From Curtobacterium sp. ER1/6 (lineage in GTDB: Bacteria; Actinomycetota; Actinomycetes; Actinomycetales; Microbacteriaceae), in NCBI RefSeq assembly GCF_001742745.1, contig NZ_MJAK01000007.1, positions 1 through 64,000 on the forward strand: a stretch of 64,000 nucleotides of DNA, read 5' to 3'. This document shows, one piece after another, positions 33,109-46,584 of the stretch (position 1 is its first letter; the number at the start of each line of letters is the position of its first letter). Under the pieces are notes generated by a model. The model made no database searches and was not told the DNA's origin. It saw only the letters and a list, made by a program, of their open reading frames with translations. The position numbers and the translations under genes were made by a program.

Positions 33109-33924
33109 TCAGTTCGCGCCGTTCACCGCCGCTGCGGCGGCGACGCCGATGTACGTACCGAAGGTCGCGAGGGTGGCGACCACCGCGAGGACGATCGCGA
33201 AGACGCCCCAGCCACGGCCGCGGTTCACCACGGCGGCGATGATGCCCTGCACGAGCGCCCAGAGGCCGAGGATCGCGGCGATGCCGACGACGACGAGGCC
33301 GCCGCCGAGCTGACCCATCACGGCGGGGTCGCTCATGAGCTGCTGCTGGAGCTGCTGCTGCTGCTCCACCGAGCCGTTGCTGCCGTTGCGGGCGATCTCG
33401 CCGAGGACGTTGCTGCTGGCGAGGGCGGTGCCCATCAGGTACCCGCCGACGACGCCGAGGACGAGCGAGGCGAGCCCGAGGACGAAGGCCACGACACCGA
33501 CGGTCTTCTTCTTGCGCTTCGGTTCCTCGGCCTGGTGCCACGACGGGCCCCCGGCGCTGGCCGGGGCGGACGACGCCGCGTACGGCTGGTGCGAGCCCTG
33601 GTGCTCACCCCAGGTCGGCGAGTCCGCCCGACGGTCGTCCTGCTGCCCGTACTGCTGCTGCCCGTACTGCGGCTGTCCGTACTGCTGCTGGTCCTGCTGC
33701 CCGTAGCGCGGCGGCTGCTGCTGGTCGCGCTCGCCGTACCGCGGCTGCTGCTCGTCGCGCTCGCCGTACCGCGGCTGCTGCTGGTCGTACTCGCCGTAGC
33801 GCGGTCGGTCCTGGTCCGAGCCGCTCCGGTCGGCGTCCGACCGGTCGTGGTCCTGGGGACGGCCCCAGACCGGCGCGTCGCCGCCGCCCGTCCGGTCGTC
33901 GTTGCTCCGGTCGTCGTTCGTCAT
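33109..33924 (-). CDS. Membrane protein with a Gln/Tyr/Arg repeat tail (DUF4190-like)
   Basis: A 271-residue protein. Residues 1-140 are cytoplasmic and disordered, rich in Asp, Arg, Gln and Tyr, with repeats of the type PRYGERDQQQ and QYGQP. A basic stretch (EEPKRKKK) leads into two or more membrane segments (about 145-168, 205-228, 240-265) like DUF4190 proteins; the external loop holds another poly-Gln run (VEQQQQLQQQL). The ribosome site AAGGGAG supports the ATG at 33924. The repeat tail may mediate condensation or protein contacts; this is inference. Function unknown. Confidence 0.7.
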   Translation of the reverse strand: MTNDDRSNDDRTGGGDAPVWGRPQDHDRSDADRSGSDQDRPRYGEYDQQQPRYGERDEQQPRYGERDQQQPPRYGQQDQQQYGQPQYGQQQYGQQDDRRADSPTWGEHQGSHQPYAASSAPASAGGPSWHQAEEPKRKKKTVGVVAFVLGLASLVLGVVGGYLMGTALASSNVLGEIARNGSNGSVEQQQQLQQQLMSDPAVMGQLGGGLVVVGIAAILGLWALVQGIIAAVVNRGRGWGVFAIVLAVVATLATFGTYIGVAAAAAVNGAN

Positions 33925-34030
33925 CAGGGGGCTCCCTTGCTCGGTCGCGCTGCTGCGCGGTCGTCGCTCCATCCTGGCAGCCGACCGCCGGGAACGTTCA
34001 GGTGGGGCGGGCGGGTGCGGTGACCGCCGT

Positions 34031-34074
34031 CGGACGGGAGGCGCGGCGCACGACCGCCCCGTGCCTCCCGTCCG
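34031..34074 (-). terminator. Terminator carrying the GGACGGGAGGC repeat
   Basis: CGGACGGGAGGC (34031-34042) pairs with GCCTCCCGTCCG (34063-34074), a 12-bp stem 27 bases after the stop of the spermidine-synthase-like gene. It shares the arm sequence of the palindrome at 15632-15681. Confidence 0.65.
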
Positions 34075-34101
34075 GTGGGTGGTCGCGTCGCGACCGCGCC
34101 G

Positions 34102-34944
34102 TCAGCCGCCGAACACGCTGCGGTTCGGCTCCGGCGACGCGACCGCCGTCTGGTCCGTCACGATCGGCGCCCCGGCCGTGAAGGCCCGCAGCTCCTGGCC
34201 GTGCACGACCTTGGCGGGCATCGGGTCGGACGAGTACCGCCGGGGCATGTCCGCCACCGGCAGGTCGGCCTTCGACCCGAGCAGCACGATGTTGCCGAAG
34301 CGCCGCCCCTTGAGCATCCCGGTGTCGGCGACGGCGGCGACCGAGGGCAGCACGGCCTGGAGCGTCGCGGCCTGTCCCCGCGCGAAGGCGAGGCCCGCAC
34401 CGTCGGCGACGTTCACCGCGACGATCCCGGTGGGGGAGAGGAACTCGGCGACGCTCCGGTAGAACTCGACGCTCGTCACGTGTGCGGGGATCTGCGAGCC
34501 GCCGAAGACGTCGACGACCGCCAGGTCGACCGTCCCGCGGAGGCCGGCGGGCAGCTTGCCGAGCACCTCGCGGGCGTCGCCGTACCGCACCCGGATCGAG
34601 GCGCCGCGGGGGAACGGCAGGACCTCGCGGACGTGCTCGACCAGGTCGCGCTCGAGCTCGACGACCTGCTGTCGCGAGCCCGGGCGGGTGACCGCGACGT
34701 AGCGGGGCAGCGTCAGGGCACCGGCGCCGAGGTGCAGTGCCGTGACCGGCCCCTCCGGCAGCAGGTCGATCGCGTGCCCGATCCGCCGGATGTACTCGAA
34801 GGCCAGATGCGTGGGGTCCTCGAGGTCGACGTGCGACTGCGGCGTCCCGTCCACGACGAGCGTGAACGAGCCCGGTCGGTGCCGGTCCGGCTCCACCGAC
34901 GCCCAGCCCGCACCGATCCGGAACCCGTCGAACGCATCAGCCAT
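34102..34944 (-). CDS. Spermidine-synthase-like methyltransferase-fold protein
   Basis: A 280-residue protein with the spermidine synthase/Rossmann core: ALHLGAGALTLPRYVAVTRPGSRQQVVELERDLVEHV (nucleotide-binding motif and acidic loop), VRYGDAREVL, VDLAVVDVFGG and LSPTGIVAVNVAD. Such stand-alone actinobacterial proteins lack parts of the polyamine pocket (the DE/YHE gate of SpeE is not obvious here), so true spermidine synthesis is uncertain. The ATG at 34944 is used; a GTG at 34959 would add 5 residues. Confidence 0.75.
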   Translation of the reverse strand: MADAFDGFRIGAGWASVEPDRHRPGSFTLVVDGTPQSHVDLEDPTHLAFEYIRRIGHAIDLLPEGPVTALHLGAGALTLPRYVAVTRPGSRQQVVELERDLVEHVREVLPFPRGASIRVRYGDAREVLGKLPAGLRGTVDLAVVDVFGGSQIPAHVTSVEFYRSVAEFLSPTGIVAVNVADGAGLAFARGQAATLQAVLPSVAAVADTGMLKGRRFGNIVLLGSKADLPVADMPRRYSSDPMPAKVVHGQELRAFTAGAPIVTDQTAVASPEPNRSVFGG

Positions 34945-35078
34945 GCCTCCATGGAACACCACCGTCGATCCCCACCCGGACCACCACCCGTGGGTGGTGT
35001 GCCCGTCGCGGTCCGCTCGCGAGGCTGGTTCCACCGGTCGGGGACCCCCGCCGGACCCCCGCTCCCGGAAGGCACACC

Positions 35079-35579
35079 ATGACCGCCCAGCTGCTCGCGA
35101 ACACCGTCGTCGGCATCGTCCTCGTCGGCTTCCTGGCGTACCGTCAGGCCACCTGGCGCTCCCTCGACCCCGCACGGGTCTGGCGGACGCCGATCGTGCT
35201 CGGCGTGGTCGGGGTGGTCGTGCTCGCGCAGTCCGTCGCCGTGGTGACCACGCTCGACGTCCTCCTGCTCGGCGTCGAGGCCCTGGTCTCCGTCGCCGCC
35301 GGACTGGCGATGGGCGCGATGACCCGCTTCCGCACCGCCCCGACGCCGGACGCCCACGGCCGGACGCTGCAGGCGCGCACGGGCTGGGCCGGGGCCGGGC
35401 TCTGGGTCCTCGTCGTCGTCGTCCGCATCGGGCTCGACGTCGTCGGCGGGCACCTCGGCGCGCACCTGCTCACGTCGACGGGTGCGGTCCTGCTCGTCCT
35501 GGCGCTGAACCGGGCCGCCCGTGCCCTCGTCGTCGACCAGCGGATCCCGCACACCGCGCGCGGCATGATGGTCCGGTGA
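35079..35579 (+). CDS. Multi-span membrane protein coupled to a two-component system
   Basis: A 166-residue integral membrane protein with about four to five segments (residues 6-20, 37-58, 62-82, 103-122, 127-145), similar in size and pattern to DUF1453/CcdC-like proteins. The ribosome site GGAAGG precedes the ATG. Its stop overlaps the GTG start of the histidine kinase by 4 bases, so it may act with the kinase in sensing envelope stress, as membrane partners do in LiaFSR-type systems (inference). Confidence 0.7.
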   Translation: MTAQLLANTVVGIVLVGFLAYRQATWRSLDPARVWRTPIVLGVVGVVVLAQSVAVVTTLDVLLLGVEALVSVAAGLAMGAMTRFRTAPTPDAHGRTLQARTGWAGAGLWVLVVVVRIGLDVVGGHLGAHLLTSTGAVLLVLALNRAARALVVDQRIPHTARGMMVR

Positions 35580-36757
35580 CCACCGGCCCGCACGAGTCCA
35601 CCGCCGTGCGCGCCGAGCCCGGGCAGGACCGCTCCGGCTCGGCGCTCGCCCCGGTGCTCAACCTCCTCGGCATCGCCGTCGTGACGTACTGGGTCGTCCG
35701 GACCGCGCTCGCCGGGGACGCACCCGTGTGGGTGTGGGTCCTGGAGACCGTGGCGCTCGCCGCGTGGGCGCTGCGGGTCGCCGCCGGCTCCGAGCGCGTG
35801 CGGCTCGTCGCGACGTGGGGCATGGTCCTCGCCGGGTCGGCCGTCGTCGTGCCGTCGGGCGCGGTGGTGGTCGCCGTGCCGATCGTGGCCGTCGTGGCCC
35901 TCGGTGCGAGTCGGTCCCGCCCGGTGTGGGACGGACCGGTCGCCGCCACCGTGTCGCTCGTGGTGGTCGCGGCCACCGCCGCCGTCACGGACGCACCCGT
36001 CGGCACCGTGCTCGGCGCCGGCGCCGGGCTGCTCCTGGCCGCCGTGGTCGGGTTCAGCCGCCGGCAGGCCCGCATCGTCGAGGAGCGCACCCGCCGTGCC
36101 GAGGTCGAGCGGCAGCGCGCCGAGCTCCTGGCGGACCGGTCGCGCACCGCCCGGGAGGTCCACGACGTGCTTGCCCACTCCCTCGGCGGCCTCGTGCTCC
36201 AGCTCGACGCTGTGGAGGCCCTGCTCGAGGCCGGCCGCGTCGACGAGGCCACCCGGCGCGCGGGCGACGCGCGGGCCCTCGCCGCCAGCGGTCTCGCCGA
36301 GGCACGGCGGGCCGTGCACGCCCTGCGCGAGGACACCGTCTCCGCAGCACCCGAGCTGTCGACGGACCTCGCCGGCCTGGTCGCCGCCCACCGCTCGTTC
36401 GGCGGGACCGTCACGACGCGTGGGGACACGGCGCTCACCGCCGTCGACGGGGCCCACCGGCACGTCGTGGTCGCGGCCGCCCGGGAGGCACTGAGCAACG
36501 CCCGCCGACACGCCCCCGGCCGTCCCGTGGTGCTGTCCGTCGACCGGGACGGTCCCGCCGTGCGGGTGATGGTGTCGAACGCCCTCGACGGCTCCGGCGC
36601 GGCTCCCGGCGGGACGGTCCCTCCCGCCGCCGACGGACACGGCCTCGCCGGGATGCGGGAGCGGTTCGCGGAGCTCGGCGACGGATCCTCGGTCGAGGCC
36701 GGGCCGGTCGACGGCTCGTTCGTCGTCGCGATGCGGCTCCCGGCGGTGACCGGGTGA
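35576..36757 (+). CDS. Sensor histidine kinase, NarL/DesK type
   Basis: A 393-residue membrane histidine kinase. Four to six membrane segments fill residues 25-160 with hardly any outside loop, so it probably senses within the membrane. The HisKA_3 helix holds the phospho-acceptor His196 (REVHDVLAHSLGG). The ATPase domain shows the N-box AREALSNARRHAPG and the G-box GHGLAGMRERFAELG. It starts with GTG inside the stop of the membrane protein and overlaps the response regulator by 4 bases, forming a three-gene operon. Confidence 0.92.
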   Translation: MTTGPHESTAVRAEPGQDRSGSALAPVLNLLGIAVVTYWVVRTALAGDAPVWVWVLETVALAAWALRVAAGSERVRLVATWGMVLAGSAVVVPSGAVVVAVPIVAVVALGASRSRPVWDGPVAATVSLVVVAATAAVTDAPVGTVLGAGAGLLLAAVVGFSRRQARIVEERTRRAEVERQRAELLADRSRTAREVHDVLAHSLGGLVLQLDAVEALLEAGRVDEATRRAGDARALAASGLAEARRAVHALREDTVSAAPELSTDLAGLVAAHRSFGGTVTTRGDTALTAVDGAHRHVVVAAAREALSNARRHAPGRPVVLSVDRDGPAVRVMVSNALDGSGAAPGGTVPPAADGHGLAGMRERFAELGDGSSVEAGPVDGSFVVAMRLPAVTG

Positions 36758-37413
36758 CGATCCGCGTGCTCGTGGTGGACGACCAGGCCATCGTCCGGGA
36801 CGGCCTGGTGACGGTGCTCTCGCTCGTGCCCGACCTCGAGGTCGTCGGCGAGGCGACCGACGGCGCCGAGGCGGTCGCGATGGTCGCGGCCGACCCGCCG
36901 GACGTCGTGCTCATGGACCTGCGCATGCCGGGCACGGACGGTCCGACCGCGACGGCGGCGATCACGGCCGCGCACCCCGGGGTCGCGGTGCTCGTGCTCA
37001 CCACCTACGCCGACGACGAGTCGATCGTCGGGGCGCTCCGGGCGGGCGCCCGCGGGTACCTGACCAAGGACGCCGGCCGGGCCGAGCTCGCCACGGCCGT
37101 CCGTGCGGTCGCCACGGGCCAGGCGACCTTCGACGCCGGCGTCGGGGCCCGGCTCGTCGCGCGGCTGGCCGAAGGGGGGCCCGCGGCGACCCCGTCGGAC
37201 GAGGGCCGCGGGACCGACCTGCGCGACCGGTTCCCCGCGCTCACCCCGCGTGAGGCCGACGTCCTCGAGCGCATCGCCGACGGCCGGACGAACCCGGAGA
37301 TCGCCGCAGAGCTGTTCCTGACGGTGCCGACCGTGAAGTCGTACGTCAACCAGGTCTTCGCGAAGCTCGGCGTGCGGACCCGTGCCGAGGCCGTGGCCCT
37401 CGTCCTCCGCTGA
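36754..37413 (+). CDS. NarL/LuxR-type response regulator
   Basis: A 219-residue response regulator. The receiver domain has the acidic pair D9-D10, the phospho-acceptor D55 (VVLMDLRMPG) and the conserved Lys in YLTKDAG near residue 107. The C-terminal LuxR HTH (LTPREADVLERIADGRTNPEIAAELFLTVPTVKSYVNQVFAKLGVRTRAEAV) is intact. It is translated with the kinase (GTGA overlap) and should receive phosphate from it. Targets cannot be read from the window. Confidence 0.95.
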   Translation: MTIRVLVVDDQAIVRDGLVTVLSLVPDLEVVGEATDGAEAVAMVAADPPDVVLMDLRMPGTDGPTATAAITAAHPGVAVLVLTTYADDESIVGALRAGARGYLTKDAGRAELATAVRAVATGQATFDAGVGARLVARLAEGGPAATPSDEGRGTDLRDRFPALTPREADVLERIADGRTNPEIAAELFLTVPTVKSYVNQVFAKLGVRTRAEAVALVLR

Positions 37414-37731
37414 CCACCACCCGGCGACACCACCCAGCCGGCTTCGAGGATCGTCACGTACCGTTCACTCGGTCGTCACCCGACAGGTGTCGAGTACTCC
37501 GCCCGGCAGCGCCGGACGCAGGAGCTCCGCACCCGCCGTCGTGACCACGGCGCGGCCCCGACCGGCCGCCGATCGGCACCCTCCCCACACGGGTGCCGCA
37601 CGGCACGGTCCCGCCCCGCCGACGGCGCGCGTCCCGGTGCGCCGCCCCGTGCGACGGCGCACCGCCCCCACGCGTGCGCCCGGACCCCACCCTGCGCGGC
37701 ACGCGGACCGGATCCACCCCTGGAGTCCCCC
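37414..37731. other. 318-base gap without a recognisable gene
   Basis: Very GC-rich, with no frame that has a ribosome site and protein-like composition. It should contain the promoter of the gene at 37732 and the end of the two-component operon. I see no strong hairpin or promoter boxes. Confidence 0.5.
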
Positions 37732-38295
37732 GTGACCGACACCGTCAGCCTGCCCACGCATGGCCTCGTCGAACCGACCCGACGCGACCGGGCGACCCGC
37801 GCCTCCCGGCCGCTGCCCGTCGACGCGTCCCGTCCCCGGCGTCCCGCGCCGCCCAGCGACGGCGAGACGGCGCCCGCGTGGATGCGGCTGCTCGGTGCGA
37901 CCCTCCTGCTCGCCGGCGGCGTGCTCACGGCGGCCGTCCTCGGCTGGCCGGGGGACGCGCCCGAGGTCGCCCTGCTCGTGCCGGGCGTCGTCGCGCTCGT
38001 CGCCGGTGCGCTGCTGCTGCTCGCCCGGACGCGGATCGCGGTGACCGAGACCGACGTCGTCCTGGGCTTCCGACCGCTGCCCGCGCGCCGCATCGCCCGC
38101 CGTCGCATCGCCGAGGTGACCGTCGTCGAGGCCGACGCGCGCACGTACGGCGGCATCGGGCTCCGGCTGCACCGCGGCGTCCGGGCGCTCATCCTGACGC
38201 CCGGTCGCGGCGTGCGCATCACGGACGACCGCGGGCGCGTGACCTTCGTGCGGGCCGAGCACCCGGAGCGGCTGGTGCTCGCCCTGGCCGCCTGA
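37732..38295 (+). CDS. PH-domain-like membrane protein
   Basis: A 187-residue protein with a disordered Arg/Pro-rich start, two membrane segments (about 52-75 and 80-98) and a C-terminal strand-rich domain of about 85 residues (ITETDVVLGFRPLPARRIARRRIAEVTVVEAD, then GVRITDDRGRVTFVRAEHPERL), which matches bacterial PH-like/DUF3093-type membrane proteins. GTG start with GGAG upstream. Function unknown; it stands between the response regulator and the rpoB promoter. Confidence 0.65.
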   Translation: MTDTVSLPTHGLVEPTRRDRATRASRPLPVDASRPRRPAPPSDGETAPAWMRLLGATLLLAGGVLTAAVLGWPGDAPEVALLVPGVVALVAGALLLLARTRIAVTETDVVLGFRPLPARRIARRRIAEVTVVEADARTYGGIGLRLHRGVRALILTPGRGVRITDDRGRVTFVRAEHPERLVLALAA

Positions 38296-38666
38296 ACAGC
38301 GGGATCCGCGGCACGCGGTGTCCCCCGCCGCAGGGTGGTCGGCGTGCTTATACACGCCTCCGACGAATCCGGTCAAGCCAGGACTGGACAGCGCACGCAG
38401 GGCGACCTATGCTTGCAGTTCGCGCTCCCTGGCATTCGTGTGTCGTCATATTGCGGTCGAACACGCGCCCTGGTCAGCCGGTCCCGTATATGGCGGCGGG
38501 ACCCGCTCACTGATCTTCGCACAGCCCACCGGCAGGCACGCCCCCTGGCGTGCAGGTCGCGGGGTACAACGTGCGTCGGTCCCGGGGTCGCGCCGAGCGA
38601 TCAATCCACTCACCTACGTGCTGCTCGTCAGTACCGGCCCGACGGGGCCTACCGGAGGTCACACCC
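38296..38666 (+). other. rpoB leader and promoter region
   Basis: 371 bases without a gene of their own. They hold the predicted rpoB promoter (38385-38413) and a leader of about 250 bases that ends in the GGAGGT ribosome site (38654-38659). I see no ribosomal-protein-like target hairpin with confidence. Confidence 0.6.
38385..38413 (+). promoter_or_regulatory. Predicted rpoBC promoter
   Basis: TGGACA at 38385-38390 and TATGCT at 38408-38413 with an ideal 17-base spacer fit a housekeeping sigma-70-type promoter (five of six and four of six consensus bases). Transcription would start near 38420, about 250 bases before rpoB. Confidence 0.65.
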
Positions 38667-41600
38667 TTGGCTGCTGCGCCCAACGCATCCACCAACCCCA
38701 AGAACGGTCGCAACCACTCGCGACTCTCGTTCGCCAAGATCACGGACACCCTCACGGTTCCTGATCTGCTCGCCCTCCAGACGGAGAGCTTCGACTGGCT
38801 CGTCGGCAACGACGTCTGGAAGGCCCGCCTCGCCGAAGGACAGGAGCAGGGTCGCACCGACCTCGCGCTGCACTCCGGCCTCGAGGAGATCTTCGAGGAG
38901 ATCTCCCCGATCGAGGACCTCGGCGAGACCATGCAGCTCTCGTTCACGTCCCCGGAGCTCGAGGACCCGAAGTACTCCATCGACGAGTGCAAGGAGCGTG
39001 GCAAGACCTACGCCGCGCCGCTCTACGTCAACGCCGAGTTCATGAACCACATGACCGGTGAGATCAAGACGCAGACCGTCTTCATGGGTGACTTCCCGCT
39101 CATGACCGAGCGCGGCACGTTCATCATCAACGGCACCGAGCGCGTCGTCGTCTCGCAGCTCGTCCGCTCGCCGGGCGTGTACTTCGAGCGCCAGCAGGAG
39201 AAGACGTCCGACAAGGACATCTACTCCGCGCGCATCATCCCCTCGCGCGGTGCCTGGCTCGAGTTCGAGATCGACAAGCGCGACCAGGTGGGCGTGCGCA
39301 TCGACCGCAAGCGCAAGCAGTCCGTGACCGTCTTCCTCAAGGCCCTCGGCCTGACGAGCGAGGAGATCATGGAGGAGTTCCAGGGCTTCGCCTCGATCGA
39401 GTCGACGCTCGAGAAGGACGCCGTCCTCACGAAGGAAGAGGCGCTCAAGGACATCTACCGCAAGCTGCGTCCGGGCGAGCAGGTCGCCGCCGAGGCCGCG
39501 CGTGCGCTCCTCGACAACTTCTACTTCAACCCGAAGCGCTACGACCTGGCGAAGGTCGGTCGCTACAAGCTCGACCGCAAGCTCGGCATCGACGCGCCGC
39601 TGTCGGACTCGGTGCTCTCCGTGCAGGACATCGTCCGCACGATCAAGTACCTCGTCTCGCTGCACGCCGAGAAGACGAACCTCGACGGCGTCCGCGACGG
39701 CGAGCCCGTCCAGCTCCGCCTCGACGTGGACGACATCGACCACTTCGGCAACCGTCGCATCCGCGCCGTCGGCGAGCTCATCCAGAACCAGGTCCGCACG
39801 GGTCTGTCCCGCATGGAGCGCGTCGTCCGCGAGCGCATGACCACGCAGGACATCGAGGCGATCACGCCGCAGACGCTCATCAACGTGCGTCCGGTCGTCG
39901 CCGCGATCAAGGAGTTCTTCGGGACGTCCCAGCTGTCGCAGTTCATGGACCAGAACAACCCGCTCGCGGGTCTGACGCACAAGCGTCGCCTGTCGGCCCT
40001 CGGCCCGGGTGGTCTGTCCCGTGAGCGTGCCGGCGTCGAGGTCCGCGACGTCCACCCGTCGCACTACGGCCGCATGTGCCCGATCGAGACCCCGGAAGGC
40101 CCGAACATCGGCCTGATCGGCTCGCTCGCGTCGTTCGGTCGGATCAACTCCTTCGGCTTCATCGAGACCCCGTACCGTCGCGTCGTCGACGGCCAGGTCA
40201 CGACGCAGATCGACTACCTGACCGCCTCGGAAGAGGACGACTTCGTGGTCGCCCAGGCCAACGCGCCGCTCACCGACTCCTTCCACTTCCAGGACGACAA
40301 GGTGCTCGTCCGGAAGAAGGGCGGCGAGGTCGAGCTCGTCGGCAAGGACGAGGTCGACTACATGGACGTCTCGCCGCGCCAGATGGTGTCGGTCGCGACC
40401 TCGCTCATCCCGTTCCTCGAGCACGACGACGCGAACCGCGCCCTCATGGGTGCGAACATGCAGCGCCAGGCCGTGCCGCTCCTCCGCTCCGAGTCGCCGC
40501 TCGTCGGCACCGGCATGGAGGGCTACACCGCCATCGACGCCGGTGACGTCGTCACCGCCGACAAGGCCGGTGTCGTCTCCGAGGTCTCGGCCGACGCCGT
40601 GACCCTGCAGCTCGACGAGGGCGGCACGCAGACCTACTACCTGCGCAAGTTCGACCGCTCGAACCAGGGCACGAGCTACAACCACCGCGTCATCGTCTCC
40701 GCAGGCGAGCGCGTGGAGCAGGGCGAGGTCATCGCCGACGGTCCCGCGACGGAGAACGGCGAGCTCGCGCTCGGCAAGAACCTCCTCGTCGCGTTCATGC
40801 CGTGGGAGGGCTACAACTACGAGGACGCGATGATCCTGTCGCAGAACCTCGTGAAGGACGACACGCTCTCCTCGATCCACATCGAGGAGTACGAGGTCGA
40901 CGCCCGCGACACGAAGCTCGGCAAGGAGGAGATCACCCGCGACCTCCCGAACGTCAGCCCGGACCTCCTGGCCGACCTCGACGAGCGCGGCATCATCCGC
41001 ATCGGTGCCGAGGTCCGCCCCGGCGACATCCTGGTCGGCAAGGTCACGCCGAAGGGCGAGACCGAGCTCTCCGCCGAGGAGCGCCTGCTCCGCGCGATCT
41101 TCAACGAGAAGTCGCGCGAGGTGCGCGACACCTCGCTGAAGGTGCCCCACGGTGAAGAGGGCACGATCATCGGTGTCAAGGTCTTCGACGCGCAGGACGG
41201 CGACGACGAGCTCGGCTCGGGCGTCAACCAGCGCGTGGTCGTCTACATCGCCCAGAAGCGCAAGATCACCGCGGGTGACAAGCTCGCCGGTCGTCACGGC
41301 AACAAGGGCGTCATCTCGACGATCCTGCCGGTCGAGGACATGCCGTTCCTCGCGGACGGCACCCCGGTCGACATCGTGCTGAACCCGCTCGGCGTCCCCG
41401 GCCGCATGAACTTCGGCCAGGTCCTCGAGATCCACCTCGGGTGGCTCGCTAAGCAGGGCTGGAACGTCGAGGGCATCCAGGAGTGGGCATCCGCCCTGCC
41501 GGAAGCGGCGCACAGCGCCGAGCCCGGCACGAAGGTCGCCACCCCGGTGTTCGACGGTGCGTACGAGCGTGAGATCGAGGGCCTCCTCGACAGCACCCTC

Positions 41601-42155
41601 CCCAACCGCGACGGGGAGCGCCTGATCGGCTCCTCCGGCAAGGCGCAGCTCTTCGACGGCCGCTCCGGCGAGCCGTTCCCGGAGCCCGTCTCGGTCGGCT
41701 ACATGTACATCCTCAAGCTGCACCACCTGGTCGACGACAAGATCCACGCCCGTTCGACCGGTCCGTACTCGATGATCACGCAGCAGCCGCTGGGTGGTAA
41801 GGCGCAGTTCGGTGGCCAGCGATTCGGTGAGATGGAGGTGTGGGCGCTCGAGGCGTACGGCGCCGCCTACGCCCTCCAGGAGCTCCTGACGATCAAGTCC
41901 GACGACATCCTCGGCCGCGTGAAGGTCTACGAGGCGATCGTCAAGGGCGAGAACATCCAGGAGCCCGGCATCCCCGAGTCGTTCAAGGTCCTCATGAAGG
42001 AGATGCAGTCGCTCTGCCTGAACGTCGAGGTCCTCTCGGCGGACGGCCAGGCGGTCAGCCTCCGCGACACGGACGACGAGGTCTTCCGTGCCGCTGAAGA
42101 GCTCGGCATCAACATCTCCTCGCGGTTCGAGTCGTCGTCCGTCGACGACATCTGA
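38667..42155 (+). CDS. rpoB: RNA polymerase beta subunit
   Basis: The 1162-residue beta subunit of RNA polymerase, full length for an actinobacterium. The TTG start at 38667 is set by the strong GGAGGT 7 bases upstream; the protein then reads [14 protein letters not shown] before the conserved [25 protein letters not shown]. The rifampicin pocket ([20 protein letters not shown]) is wild type at the resistance hot spots D428, H438 and S443, equivalent to Mycobacterium tuberculosis D435, H445 and S450. The C-terminal clamp motifs [25 protein letters not shown] are present. rpoC follows after 47 bases, as one operon. Confidence 0.98.
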   Translation: MAAAPNASTNPKNGRNHSRLSFAKITDTLTVPDLLALQTESFDWLVGNDVWKARLAEGQEQGRTDLALHSGLEEIFEEISPIEDLGETMQLSFTSPELEDPKYSIDECKERGKTYAAPLYVNAEFMNHMTGEIKTQTVFMGDFPLMTERGTFIINGTERVVVSQLVRSPGVYFERQQEKTSDKDIYSARIIPSRGAWLEFEIDKRDQVGVRIDRKRKQSVTVFLKALGLTSEEIMEEFQGFASIESTLEKDAVLTKEEALKDIYRKLRPGEQVAAEAARALLDNFYFNPKRYDLAKVGRYKLDRKLGIDAPLSDSVLSVQDIVRTIKYLVSLHAEKTNLDGVRDGEPVQLRLDVDDIDHFGNRRIRAVGELIQNQVRTGLSRMERVVRERMTTQDIEAITPQTLINVRPVVAAIKEFFGTSQLSQFMDQNNPLAGLTHKRRLSALGPGGLSRERAGVEVRDVHPSHYGRMCPIETPEGPNIGLIGSLASFGRINSFGFIETPYRRVVDGQVTTQIDYLTASEEDDFVVAQANAPLTDSFHFQDDKVLVRKKGGEVELVGKDEVDYMDVSPRQMVSVATSLIPFLEHDDANRALMGANMQRQAVPLLRSESPLVGTGMEGYTAIDAGDVVTADKAGVVSEVSADAVTLQLDEGGTQTYYLRKFDRSNQGTSYNHRVIVSAGERVEQGEVIADGPATENGELALGKNLLVAFMPWEGYNYEDAMILSQNLVKDDTLSSIHIEEYEVDARDTKLGKEEITRDLPNVSPDLLADLDERGIIRIGAEVRPGDILVGKVTPKGETELSAEERLLRAIFNEKSREVRDTSLKVPHGEEGTIIGVKVFDAQDGDDELGSGVNQRVVVYIAQKRKITAGDKLAGRHGNKGVISTILPVEDMPFLADGTPVDIVLNPLGVPGRMNFGQVLEIHLGWLAKQGWNVEGIQEWASALPEAAHSAEPGTKVATPVFDGAYEREIEGLLDSTLPNRDGERLIGSSGKAQLFDGRSGEPFPEPVSVGYMYILKLHHLVDDKIHARSTGPYSMITQQPLGGKAQFGGQRFGEMEVWALEAYGAAYALQELLTIKSDDILGRVKVYEAIVKGENIQEPGIPESFKVLMKEMQSLCLNVEVLSADGQAVSLRDTDDEVFRAAEELGINISSRFESSSVDDI

Positions 42156-42202
42156 GCCGGCCCGTACCGAACACGTTTCGAACTCAGCAAGAGAGAAGAA
42201 CA

Positions 42203-46084
<3,882 letters not shown>

Positions 46085-46100
46085 GTCTGAGCTGAACCCG

Positions 46101-46134
46101 GAAGGCCCCCGCATCCTCGGATGCGGGGGCCTTC
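46101..46134 (+). terminator. rpoBC operon terminator
   Basis: A perfect 16-bp stem (46101-46116 with 46119-46134) around the centre TC, followed by CTCGTT. It is the strongest conventional intrinsic terminator in the window. Confidence 0.85.
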
Positions 46135-46164
46135 CTCGTTGCCGGACGGTACCGGTGGCGGCCT

Positions 46165-46196
46165 GGAGGCGCGGTGCGGGCCCGACCCGCGCCTCC
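46165..46196 (-). terminator. Hairpin with the GGAGGCGCG repeat arm
   Basis: GGAGGCGCGG (46165-46174) pairs with CCGCGCCTCC (46187-46196). The right side continues CGTCCGTC, giving the same arm sequence as the palindrome at 15632-15681. It lies after the stop of the minus-strand glyoxalase-like gene. Confidence 0.6.
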
Positions 46197-46218
46197 CGTC
46201 CGTCAGGTGGTCCCGCCG

Positions 46219-46584
46219 TCAGGCGGTGCGGCCCTTCTCGTCGACCAGCGAGTACAGGCTGAGCACGTTGCCGTCGGGGTCGCGGACGTCGAACCAGTCG
46301 ACCGCGCCGTCGACGCACTCCACCGGGCCGACGTCGATGCCGAGCGAGCCGATGCGGGCGTGCTGCGCGCGGACGTCGTCGACGCCGAAGCGGACGGTCG
46401 CGGGACGCTGCTCGGCGTCCGATGCCCGGAACAGCTGCAGCCAGATGCCGCCGATCTCGTACTCGACGACGCCGTCCTCCGGTTCGAGGTCCGGGTCGGA
46501 GCGCTGGAACACGGCGCCGTACCAGAGGCAGGACGCCTCGATGTCGGAGACGGGCAACCCCACGGTCACGCTCGTGATGTCCAT
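46219..46584 (-). CDS. Glyoxalase/bleomycin-resistance (VOC) superfamily protein
   Basis: A 121-residue vicinal-oxygen-chelate protein: the start SVTVGLPVSDIEASCLWYGAVF, the strand VVEYEIGGIWLQLFRA, and the second half ATVRFGVDDVRAQHARIGSLGI ending in FDVRDPDGNVLSLYSL. These are the two beta-alpha-beta-beta-beta units of the fold. The usual metal-binding Glu and His are only partly visible, so the activity is uncertain. It is oriented against rpoC and divergent from the pilus locus. Confidence 0.8.
   Translation of the reverse strand: MDITSVTVGLPVSDIEASCLWYGAVFQRSDPDLEPEDGVVEYEIGGIWLQLFRASDAEQRPATVRFGVDDVRAQHARIGSLGIDVGPVECVDGAVDWFDVRDPDGNVLSLYSLVDEKGRTA

Noticed and set aside
34102..34944. 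True spermidine synthase (SpeE)
   Set aside because: Rossmann core is present, but the polyamine-pocket signature is not clear and no polyamine genes are nearby; only the fold is supported.
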